7,421 bases of DNA from Thermomicrobiales bacterium (GCA_030447145.1 JAUJLY010000132.1:1-7421); one strand, 5' to 3'; counted from the first letter of the stretch, positions 1 to 5,603 are shown. Program-made: numbers and translations. The notes: generated by a model not told the origin, from the sequence alone.

Positions 1-391
1 ATGGCTTCAACACCAACCCTACTCCCTTGACGGCCAGATGCCCTTCCAGCTCCTTGGCCAGCCGGATCACCCCCGTGCAGACGATGATCGGCAGGTCCCG
101 GGTGTCCCGGTTCATACTGATCTTTTGCAGCTATTGCCACCCCTGCTCCTCGCCACCCATGATGAAATCGAGGATCATCAGATCCGGATCAATCTCCTGG
201 ACCCCCGCGACCTCCTGAAAGCCATAGGAGGAGAGGATGACATCGTATCCCTCGTCCTCCAGGATCTCCTGGAAGAGGTCAAGGATCTCCTGCGTATCGT
301 TGACAACCAGAACCAGCGGGTGCTGGCGATCACCCTTCCGGGGGAAGGGAGGTTCGCCGTCGAAATGCCCGGCTTGCGACTGCACACTCAT
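1..391 (-). pseudogene. Response-regulator receiver domain protein, interrupted by an amber codon and cut by the window edge
   Basis: This is a CheY-like receiver domain that would take a phosphoryl group from a sensor kinase in the cytoplasm. From the ATG at 391 the protein has a variable 24-residue lead, then LVLVVNDTQ (acidic pocket at N31 and D32), an amphipathic helix, and the phospho-acceptor in LMILDF at D75. At 131-133 the frame meets TAG where a leucine is expected (GWQ-stop-LQKI). Beyond it the same frame stays open to the window edge and keeps receiver hallmarks: DLPIIVCTGV with the conserved Thr, and the Lys-Pro pair in VLKP at the last bases. TTG to TAG is a single substitution, so this is a recent nonsense mutation, a sequencing error or readthrough. 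The start is uncertain: 391 has AAGG upstream, while the in-frame ATG at 466 has AGGT close by. The gene is divergent from the dynamin-like gene. No output domain is seen, and the end lies outside the window. Confidence 0.8.
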
Positions 392-596
392 GGCGGCGCC
401 CTTCGTGCGAGCGACTGAGCAGGGACCCGAAACAGGCTCCCATTCAACAAGGGATGATGAAGCCATTTTACCTGACGATTCTCTGACAACCTGCCCTGCC
501 CGTGACACCGGTCTGGCTACGCCATTTTCCTTGTAACTCGGGGTTTGCCCGGTCGAATATGGCCGGGAATAGTACTCTTGGAGCATGCAGAGCCAC

Positions 597-636
597 GTCC
601 GGCCCAGCGCATCGGAATGATGCGGACTGAAGTCCG
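597..636 (+). promoter_or_regulatory. Overlapping leader hairpins upstream of the dynamin-like gene
   Basis: Two perfect short stems overlap here. CGCATC (608-613) pairs with GATGCG (619-624) across a 5-nt loop, and CGGACT (623-628) pairs with AGTCCG (631-636) across a 2-nt loop. GTCCG at 597-601 could also pair with CGGAC at 623-627, so the stems compete. They end 12 nt before the ribosome binding site AGGAG (649-653) of the gene at 663. If transcribed they would form a structured leader. A regulatory role is inference only. Confidence 0.3.
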
Positions 637-662
637 GCAACGGGCAACAGGAGTAGACCTAG

Positions 663-2522
663 ATGCGTGGTGTCTTCCGTTTTCGGGGCCGCACCGATAA
701 TGGCCGCGATGACAACCAGAAAATCATTCTCAGCGATCGCCAGCATGAACTTCTCTCTGAGGAGCAGGCGATTCTTGAGCGCCTCGCGACCGCGCTGGAT
801 GCATTCCCCGCCACCGAGGAGGATCGGGCATCGCTGACGCATGCCGTCCAGCAGCTTGGCGAACTGTTCCTGCTGGTGATCGTTGGCGAGTTCAACGCCG
901 GCAAATCAGCCTTCATCAACGCCCTCGTCGGTGCCGAAGTCATGCCGGAAGGCGTGACCCCCACCACAGCCGTCATCAACCTGCTCCGCTTCGGTGAACG
1001 ACAAACCGAGACCATGCTGCCCGACGGGGTGATCCAGCGCACCTTCCCGGCCGATTTCCTGGACGAGATCACCATCGTCGATACGCCCGGCACCAACGCG
1101 ATCATCCGGGAGCATGAGGCGCTCACCCAGAGCTTCGTGCCTCGCTCCGATCTTGTCCTCTTCGTGACCTCCGCTGACCGCCCCTTCACCGAGAGCGAGC
1201 GGGAATTCATGGCCGAGATCCGTGAATGGGGCAAGAAGATCGTCATCATCCTGAACAAGATCGACCTCCTGCGCGACGACCAGTCACGGCAGCAGGTGAT
1301 CCAGTTCGTCCGGGAGAGCGTCCAGCGCTTCCTGGGCTTCACGCCAGAGATCTTTCCCGTCTCCGCGCTGCTTGCCCAGCAGGCGAAATCCGTGGGAAAC
1401 CGCAACCCTGGCGAGCGCGACCGCCTCTGGGAGGCGAGCCGCTTCGAGGCACTCGAGCAATACGTCGTCGAGACGCTGGATGAGGAAGGCCGGATCCGGC
1501 TCAAGTTGCTCAATCCGCTCGGCATCTCGGAGCATCTGACCGCGCGCTACCTCAAGGCCACAGATGACCGCCTGGCTGTGCTCGCCGATGACCTGACGAC
1601 GATCGACAATATCGAGCGTCAGCTCAATCTCTACCGCGAGGACATGCATCGCCAGTTCGCCTATCACCTGACGCGCGTCGAGAACATCATTCACCGCATG
1701 AATGACCGAGGAGACGAGTTCTTCGAGGAGACGATCCGTATCGGCCGTGTCTTCGATCTCATGAATTCGGACCGGATCAAGAATGAATTTGACCGCAAGG
1801 TCGTTGGCGATACCGAGCGCGCAATCGACCAGGGTATCGACGAGCTCATCGACTGGATGGTGGAGCAGGATCTCCGGGTTTGGGAAGCGGTCAACGAGTA
1901 CATCGACCGCCGTCGGCTCAACAAGTACGCCGATGAGTTGATTGGCGAGGTAGGCGGCCAGTTCCGCTACGACCGCCGCGCCCTGCTGGAATCGGTGTCC
2001 AAGCGGGCGCAGGAAGAAGTCGATCGCTATGACTCCGATGCCCATGCGCGTGAGCTCTCGCTCTCTGTCCGCAACGCCGTCGCAACGGTTGCTCTCGCCG
2101 AGGCGGGCGCGGTCGGCCTTGGTGCCCTTGTTGTCGCGGCCGCCAGTACTGCCGTGGTGGACATCACCGGCATCCTCGCCGCCAGTATCCTGGCCGGTGT
2201 CGGCCTTTTCGTCCTGCCGGTCAAGCGACGCAATGCCCGGGAGGATTTCCGCAAGCGCTCCGCCGAATTGGAAGAGCGACTGATGTCCGTGATGCGCGAG
2301 CAATTCGAGCACGAGCTCAACCGCTCGGTTGGCCGCATTACTGACGCGATTGCCCCATACACCCGCTTCGTCCGCTCCTCACAGGATCGCTTCGAGAGCC
2401 TTGGCAGGGACTTGAAGGCCATCGACGACGATCTCCGCTCGCTCCGCCACCGTATCGGCGGCGACAGCGATCGACCAAACATTCCCCCGAATCCGGAGCC
2501 AGAGGCCGCCACCGCACCGTAG
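663..2522 (+). CDS. Bacterial dynamin-like GTPase (dynamin family protein)
   Basis: This 619-residue protein is a large GTPase of the dynamin superfamily, whose bacterial members bind and remodel membranes. All GTPase motifs are visible: the P-loop GEFNAGKS (75-82), the switch threonines in TPTT (about 99-102), DTPG (140-143) and NKID (198-201). A short helical N-terminus precedes the GTPase domain. A long helical middle (about 260-465) matches the stalk region of the family. A hydrophobic Ala/Gly/Val-rich segment (about 471-522), ended by VKRR, is the likely membrane paddle or transmembrane hairpin. A further helical arm with heptad-like character follows, then a Pro-rich tail. The ATG at 663 is supported by AGGAG at 649-653 with 9-nt spacing. 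It stands alone on its strand, although many bacterial dynamins occur as adjacent pairs. The reading frame is intact and its codon use looks like host backbone. The physiological role (membrane repair, vesiculation or phage resistance) cannot be told from sequence. Confidence 0.93.
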   Translation: MRGVFRFRGRTDNGRDDNQKIILSDRQHELLSEEQAILERLATALDAFPATEEDRASLTHAVQQLGELFLLVIVGEFNAGKSAFINALVGAEVMPEGVTPTTAVINLLRFGERQTETMLPDGVIQRTFPADFLDEITIVDTPGTNAIIREHEALTQSFVPRSDLVLFVTSADRPFTESEREFMAEIREWGKKIVIILNKIDLLRDDQSRQQVIQFVRESVQRFLGFTPEIFPVSALLAQQAKSVGNRNPGERDRLWEASRFEALEQYVVETLDEEGRIRLKLLNPLGISEHLTARYLKATDDRLAVLADDLTTIDNIERQLNLYREDMHRQFAYHLTRVENIIHRMNDRGDEFFEETIRIGRVFDLMNSDRIKNEFDRKVVGDTERAIDQGIDELIDWMVEQDLRVWEAVNEYIDRRRLNKYADELIGEVGGQFRYDRRALLESVSKRAQEEVDRYDSDAHARELSLSVRNAVATVALAEAGAVGLGALVVAAASTAVVDITGILAASILAGVGLFVLPVKRRNAREDFRKRSAELEERLMSVMREQFEHELNRSVGRITDAIAPYTRFVRSSQDRFESLGRDLKAIDDDLRSLRHRIGGDSDRPNIPPNPEPEAATAP

Positions 2523-2530
2523 CGAATTCG

Positions 2531-2571
2531 TCCGGTGCTCCGTCACCCGGAGTCCAGGCGCTGGACACTCC
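2531..2571 (+). terminator. Tandem hairpins after the dynamin-like gene (possible factor-dependent terminator)
   Basis: Eight bases after the stop codon, TCCGGTG (2531-2537) pairs with CACC-GGA (2544-2551, one bulged C). A second hairpin follows: GTCCAG (2552-2557) with CTGGAC (2561-2566), with GGAG and CTCC arms extending it across a 2-nt bulge. There is no T run, so this is not a classical intrinsic terminator. It lies in the gap between the convergent dynamin-like and recombinase genes, so it may act as a boundary. It could equally be element-end structure. Confidence 0.3.
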
Positions 2572-2710
2572 TAATGTACACGGGTCCGTCACAGAGCCAT
2601 GGCATACACGATGCGGCGACAATCGCCACCGCCACGTACACAGTGCCCCGAACCAGAAAGGAAGTGCCGTCATGGACAGATTCAAGGTCTTGTGCCAAAC
2701 GTGACACACT

Positions 2711-3517
2711 TCAGGGCCCCGTCATTGAAGACTTCTCCCGACTTGGGCGGGAGATAGAATTGGCTATCCACCTGTGGCGCAAAGTTGATGTGACTCTCGG
2801 CTTGGGCCATGACGTTCCCCTTGTTCGTCCTCCCGACCCTGACCTGTATAAAGGCCAATGACACCATCCGCCGCATGCTGGCCATGTCCAGCGATTCGAA
2901 CCCTCACGATGCTCGGCAAGCCATTCACTGAAGTCCCGGACCTGGGCGGCGTTTTGTTTCGCCTGCGCCCGCTGTTGGAGCAGGTTCGCTTCCCGCTCCT
3001 TCGCTGCCAGCCACTGTGGCCCGATGATCTGGAGCTCCTCCTCATACGGATCACGCAGCAGGGGGTTGTCAACTACCTGGGCCACCCGGGTTCTGAGGCC
3101 GTTCCGTGTTTTAGTCAGTTCCCTCACAGCTGCCGTGGCCCGGTCTATCTCCTGGTCAAGCTCGCCCCCTGTTTCCAGCGACGCGTTGTACCGGTCCTCG
3201 AGCCACATCTCGTCCATCACCATGTCCCTGACCGTGCACACGGTTAGCCAGTCGAGCTCGGGCTGCGGGAATGACATTGCGTCCGGGCAGCCTCGCCGCC
3301 GGCAACGATACAATCCCTTCCCTTCCCCCCGGTGCCTCCGGCTCTCGAAGGGCATCGGCCCGCCGCAGTTGAGACACTTGATCCGGCCCATCCCCTGCAG
3401 CAGGGCGGCATTGGGATCAGCCTTGGCCTTGGTGATATTTGACCTGTGGGTAGCTTCGTGCCGCATCGTCTGGACCTGCTGCCAGAGCTCGGGAGGCACC
3501 AGGGCAGGGAACGTCAT
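2711..3517 (-). CDS. Middle fragment of the serine recombinase: zinc ribbon and coiled coil
   Basis: This fragment begins at an ATG that overlaps the stop of the upstream catalytic fragment (ATGA, 4-nt overlap). It might therefore be translated by reinitiation if the split is real. Residues 1-20 (TFPALVPPELWQQVQ) match the usual linker after the recombinase domain. A zinc ribbon follows with C48 and C51 (CLNC) and C72 and C77. Residues about 115-200 are a charged helical segment with heptad character, typical of the coiled coil that controls directionality in large serine integrases. After about residue 206 (EHREG) the sequence becomes Trp/Arg/Ser-rich and stops looking like protein. The true continuation is in another frame after the run at 2901-2903, so the last 60 or so residues are probably an artefact of that frameshift. 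Confidence 0.7.
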   Translation of the reverse strand: MTFPALVPPELWQQVQTMRHEATHRSNITKAKADPNAALLQGMGRIKCLNCGGPMPFESRRHRGEGKGLYRCRRRGCPDAMSFPQPELDWLTVCTVRDMVMDEMWLEDRYNASLETGGELDQEIDRATAAVRELTKTRNGLRTRVAQVVDNPLLRDPYEEELQIIGPQWLAAKEREANLLQQRAQAKQNAAQVRDFSEWLAEHREGSNRWTWPACGGWCHWPLYRSGSGGRTRGTSWPKPRVTSTLRHRWIANSISRPSREKSSMTGP

Positions 3518-4320
3518 CTTGACGGCCTGGCCTGATCCTTGTACTGGACTGGATGCTTCGTCAAGGGTCGGCCGTGCTCGTCAGTCCGTATGTCATACCC
3601 GAGCCGGTAACCGGTGCCGGTGTAATCCTCCCGCTGCAGAATCTTGGCTACAGTGTCCCGCGGCCATTTCTCGCCCCTTAGTGCCTTGGGCGCACCAGGT
3701 TCGTTGTTGAGCCACTCTGCAATCTGCCGTGGAGACCAACCATCGGCATACTTCTCGAAGATCGCCACGACCCACGGGGCGGTGACAGGATTCACGTCGT
3801 ACCCGGTCTTGTCGTCGTTGAGCTTGTACCCGAACGCAGGGGTGCCATTGTGGAGAATCTTGCCTTCATGGACCCTGGCCGCTCGGCCCTGGGAAGTGCC
3901 GACGATGATCTTGTCCCTCATGTACCGTGCCATGAGCGAGCTCATGCCGTCCATTGCCCGGTCTTCGGCCGTTTCGGGCTCATCTGGCACTGAGGTGGGG
4001 TGGATCCGGGCATTGCGCTTTCTCAGCTCGATCTTGAGCCAGGACCGCACATCGTCATCACGGCACAGGCGGTCATGATTGAGGGCCAGCACACCATCGA
4101 TGTGTCCCTTGTCAGCGAGGTCGATAACTGCGGCCAGCCCGGGTCGGTCCCACTTCATGCCGCTGGCTTTATCTTCCAGCTCTATGGCTACGATCCAATT
4201 GCGGTTTGCTGCATACTCATGGCACTCCCGGTATTGGTCAGGGAGGAACATAGGTTTCTCCCCCTGCTTGGGTGTGGACACACGTGCCATGATCGCGACC
4301 CGGTACGGTTTGTCAGCCAT
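3514..4320 (-). CDS. Serine recombinase N-terminal fragment (resolvase and recombinase domains)
   Basis: This 268-residue fragment carries the catalytic part of a serine site-specific recombinase, which cuts DNA through a phosphoserine link during integration, excision or inversion. MARVSTPKQ contains the nucleophile S15 and the conserved R13. The active-site arginine region is LNHDRLCRD (80-88). The recombinase DNA-binding domain starts at GTPAFGYKL (159-167) and continues through WSPRQIAEWLN and WPRDTVAKILQ. The last five residues (ARPSR) come after a 5-bp duplication and are probably not native. The ATG at 4320 overlaps the preceding gene by 8 nt and has a GGAAAG/GAGG-rich ribosome site just upstream. 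It is the last gene of the minus-strand cassette. The catalytic core appears intact, so any activity would depend on DNA binding without the zinc-ribbon half. Confidence 0.85.
   Translation of the reverse strand: MADKPYRVAIMARVSTPKQGEKPMFLPDQYRECHEYAANRNWIVAIELEDKASGMKWDRPGLAAVIDLADKGHIDGVLALNHDRLCRDDDVRSWLKIELRKRNARIHPTSVPDEPETAEDRAMDGMSSLMARYMRDKIIVGTSQGRAARVHEGKILHNGTPAFGYKLNDDKTGYDVNPVTAPWVVAIFEKYADGWSPRQIAEWLNNEPGAPKALRGEKWPRDTVAKILQREDYTGTGYRLGYDIRTDEHGRPLTKHPVQYKDQARPSR
3524..3533 (-). repeat. 5-bp tandem duplication that shifts the recombinase frame
   Basis: The plus strand reads ggcct twice in a row (AGGCC twice on the coding strand). Deleting either copy fuses the catalytic fragment to the zinc-ribbon fragment in one frame with a natural-looking join (DQAVKMTFP). 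A tandem duplication of this size is typical of replication slippage. Confidence 0.75.
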
Positions 4321-4570
4321 CGATACCCTCTTTCCTTATAATGGCGTCAGCCAGAATTGATAGCGCGGTCCAGGGATCGCGAAACAGGCCAGGTGCACCC
4401 CATTCAGCAGCAGGGAGAGCAGGGGTGGTTGTCCCCTGCTCGTGTGCCGTCGCTTCCCATGTGCCGAAGTCTTCCAATGGATAGGCCGTCAGATTCCAAG
4501 TCTTGCCACGGTAGGTGATAGACAATTCTTGGTCAACGGCATGCGCCATCAACTCGACGTCAGGCTTCAT
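4313..4570 (-). CDS. Small hypothetical protein upstream of the recombinase
   Basis: This is an 85-residue protein of unknown function. Its sequence (MKPDVELMAHAVDQ, then ITYRGKTWNLTAYPLEDFGTW and a C-terminal helix DPWTALSILADAIIRK) looks like a compact alpha/beta fold with aromatic strands and a closing helix. I do not recognise the family. I chose the ATG at 4570 because it has GGGGA upstream and overlaps the preceding gene by only 11 nt, matching the short overlaps elsewhere in the cassette. The longer start at 4627 would overlap by 68 nt. Its TGA at 4313-4315 overlaps the recombinase start, so the two are probably translationally coupled. It may be an integrase accessory or phage early protein. 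That is inferred from position only. Confidence 0.6.
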   Translation of the reverse strand: MKPDVELMAHAVDQELSITYRGKTWNLTAYPLEDFGTWEATAHEQGTTTPALPAAEWGAPGLFRDPWTALSILADAIIRKEGIDG

Positions 4571-4871
4571 CGGATTCCCCACAAAGTCTCCGCCCTCCAC
4601 AGCCGCACCGGCAATCCTCGAAGTCACTGACCTGGACCTTGTCCCAATCGATGGTCACGGGTTTGAACCCCCGGAAGATGCCCTGCACGTATTCCGATCT
4701 GTGGGCGTTGATCCATTCACTAGCTTCATCGTACCCGAGTGCCTTTGCAATTTCGGCGACCCGGGGCCGGTCAAGCATGTTAGTGAGCCCCGACTGGCGT
4801 ACAGCCAAGATACCAGTCAACACAGCCTGTGGCGCAATGATCGGATCTTGCCCTGCGTCATGCCGCTCCAT
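4560..4871 (-). CDS. DUF5049-like phage protein with a C-terminal cysteine cluster
   Basis: The protein has 103 residues. The central block ILAVRQSGLTNMLDRPRV, then ALGYDEASEWI and HRSEYVQGIFRG (about 21-68), matches my memory of the DUF5049 pattern (VRxTGxTNMxD ... HRxEYVxFI). DUF5049 proteins are common in phage and prophage genomes and have no known function. The tail differs from the family as I recall it: residues 87-97 carry C87, C89, C91 and C97 (CRCGCGG...C) and could bind metal. The ATG at 4871 has an excellent GGAGGAG ribosome site. That site is embedded in the preceding gene's Glu-Glu-Glu codons, giving a 14-nt overlap and likely coupling. An upstream in-frame ATG at 4928 would overlap more and lacks such a site. 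The family call needs a profile search. Confidence 0.72.
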   Translation of the reverse strand: MERHDAGQDPIIAPQAVLTGILAVRQSGLTNMLDRPRVAEIAKALGYDEASEWINAHRSEYVQGIFRGFKPVTIDWDKVQVSDFEDCRCGCGGRRLCGESDEA

Positions 4872-5262
4872 CGTTGTACTCCTCCTCTGTTGGATAGCCT
4901 TCAGTATCGCCAACCTCAGCCATGCCAATGGTCGGGTTGGCCTTCTCTGCGGCGACGAGTGCTTTCCTGGCCTCTTTCAGGTCAGTGGCTACCGCCGTCT
5001 TGGCATCCTTTAGCTCAGCGAGCTGAGTGTCGATCCGGGCCAGCTTGGCCTCCAGGCGATTGACTGATGACTGCTCTGGGGTCATGCCACGTCGTTTGGC
5101 TTTCGATTTCCGACTGGCTTCTGCGGCCTTCTTGCGAGCTTCCGCAGCTTCCTCTGGAGTCATGAGGGCCAGGCGCTCTTTCCAGGACAGGTGGGACTTT
5201 GGCTTTTCCACAGGTGGGGTTTCGACCTCGGTCGTGGACTCTTGCTCGACTACGTTCGCCAT
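4858..5262 (-). CDS. Hypothetical lysine/alanine-rich coiled-coil protein
   Basis: This 134-residue protein has four visible parts: an acidic, Thr/Val-rich N-terminus (1-20), a basic Lys/Arg/Ala segment (about 22-60, with a KSKAKRRG motif), a coiled coil (about 66-107, heptads such as LEAKLARIDTQLAELKDA) and an acidic tail (YPTEEEYNDGAA). There are no cysteines, no signal peptide and no membrane segment. AAGGAG sits 6 nt before the ATG at 5262, making this one of the strongest start sites in the cassette. A hairpin stands just upstream of that site. The basic segment suggests DNA or RNA contact, and the coiled coil suggests oligomerisation. Both are inference, and I do not recognise the family. 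Confidence 0.72.
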   Translation of the reverse strand: MANVVEQESTTEVETPPVEKPKSHLSWKERLALMTPEEAAEARKKAAEASRKSKAKRRGMTPEQSSVNRLEAKLARIDTQLAELKDAKTAVATDLKEARKALVAAEKANPTIGMAEVGDTEGYPTEEEYNDGAA

Positions 5263-5283
5263 CTCAGTCTCCTTCGGGGTGTA

Positions 5284-5305
5284 GCCGGCAGGATTGACTG
5301 CCGGC
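5284..5305 (-). promoter_or_regulatory. Perfect 8-bp hairpin before the coiled-coil gene
   Basis: GCCGGCAG (5284-5291) and CTGCCGGC (5298-5305) form a perfect stem with a 6-nt loop, extendable by two pairs across one mismatch. On the minus strand it lies between the stop at 5314 and the AAGGAG site before 5262. It has no T run, so it looks more like an intercistronic processing, stability or attenuation structure than a terminator. Confidence 0.45.
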
Positions 5306-5313
5306 CACTGTGC

Positions 5314-5406
5314 TCACCAGCTTGTGGGATCCTGTGCCGTGAAGCCATCTGGTTCCTGCTGGTCCTGGAGGTCCCGACCCTTCTGGCAATCGGGGCAGGG
5401 AACCAT
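5314..5406 (-). CDS. 30-residue CPxC microprotein
   Basis: The ORF opens MVPCPDCQKGRDLQ, with a CPxC knuckle (C4 and C7) like one half of a zinc ribbon, then a Gln/Asp/Pro-rich tail. It starts two bases after the stop of the preceding tiny gene (TGATCATG), so it would rely on reinitiation. There is no good ribosome site of its own. The single CxxC is not enough for a four-cysteine zinc site unless it dimerises or pairs with the CxxC of its neighbour. It may instead be the second half of one protein split by a frameshift. It is too short to rest on coding statistics alone. Confidence 0.42.
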   Translation of the reverse strand: MVPCPDCQKGRDLQDQQEPDGFTAQDPTSW

Positions 5407-5408
5407 GA

Positions 5409-5525
5409 TCAGATATCGGCCAATGCATCATCCACAAAGTCCTCGGTCGTCCCTTCATCGAAGCAGGTGCCACAGTCGATGCGGGGATAGGTGACCAGTG
5501 TGTCTTCCAAAATTCGGGCTTCCAT
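5409..5525 (-). CDS. 38-residue acidic CxxC microprotein, first gene of the cassette
   Basis: The sequence runs MEARILEDTLVTYPRIDCGTC and then an acidic tail ending DDALADI. C18 and C21 form one CxxC knuckle. The ATG at 5525 has a strong AGAGGAG site 6 nt upstream and lies about 45 nt below a plausible promoter start, which makes this the likely first gene of the minus-strand operon. Its stop is two bases before the next small ORF, which also carries a CxxC pair. Function is unknown. Metal binding is inferred from the cysteines. Confidence 0.6.
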   Translation of the reverse strand: MEARILEDTLVTYPRIDCGTCFDEGTTEDFVDDALADI

Positions 5526-5575
5526 GTCTAACTCCTCTGTATCTTAGACGACTTCGCGGTGCGGTCGTTCATATA

Positions 5576-5603
5576 AATATAATGTCGTGTTTATGGCTGT
5601 AAG
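5576..5603 (-). promoter_or_regulatory. Candidate sigma-70-type promoter of the recombinase cassette
   Basis: Read on the minus strand, CTTACA (5598-5603, four of six matches to TTGACA) is followed after 16 bp by TATATT (5576-5581, five of six matches to TATAAT). It sits in a distinctly AT-rich patch. Transcription would begin near 5569, leaving a leader of about 45 nt before the ATG at 5525. The overlapping plus-strand TATAAT at 5578-5583 has no matching -35 element. Confidence 0.4.

Larger units (their letters stand above)
2682..4320 (-). pseudogene. Large serine recombinase, reconstructed across two frameshifts
   Basis: Reading from the ATG at 4320, the whole gene would encode about 545 residues in the order resolvase catalytic domain, recombinase domain, zinc ribbon, coiled coil and C-terminal strand region. 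That is the plan of phage-type large serine integrases. Two lesions break the frame. Removing one copy of the tandem AGGCC (3524-3533) gives KDQAVKMTFPALVPPELW. Restoring one base in the G run at 2901-2903 gives EHREGFESLDMASMRRMV and runs on to the TGA at 2682-2684. The final part (RRMVSLAFIQVRVGR, then VDSQFYLPP) looks like the usual end of these enzymes and is present only in the third frame. As written the gene should not make a full enzyme. Genuine decay and assembly error are both possible. Confidence 0.82.

Noticed and set aside
392..640. N-terminal extension of the receiver ORF on the minus strand, up to an ATG at 640
   Set aside because: Residues 1-83 of that reading have no domain character, and the extension would run into the leader of the divergent gene. 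Starts at 391 or 466 have better placed ribosome sites.
659..1525. Minus-strand ORF of 288 codons under the dynamin-like gene
   Set aside because: Its Ser/Arg-rich composition is typical of antisense reading of a GC-rich gene.
1284..2312. Long minus-strand ORF of 342 codons antisense to the dynamin-like gene
   Set aside because: It is a shadow of the GTPase gene: no ribosome site, no recognisable motif, and the plus frame carries all GTPase signatures.
2895..2910. Programmed -1 frameshift in the recombinase
   Set aside because: The junction lacks an X-XXY-YYZ slippery heptamer and an obvious downstream stem. A lost G in a short run is simpler.
3024..3710. Plus-strand ORF of 228 codons across the recombinase
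   Set aside because: It is antisense to clear recombinase domains on the minus strand, has no ribosome site and has shadow-like composition.
4515..5063. Plus-strand ORF of 182 codons across the small cassette genes
   Set aside because: Three minus-strand genes with good ribosome sites and coiled-coil or DUF5049-like content occupy the same DNA.
5264..5473. Minus-strand ORF of 69 codons across the two microproteins
   Set aside because: It is out of frame with both CxxC ORFs and has a random Pro/Gly-rich sequence. The strong AGAGGAG site serves the ATG at 5525 instead.
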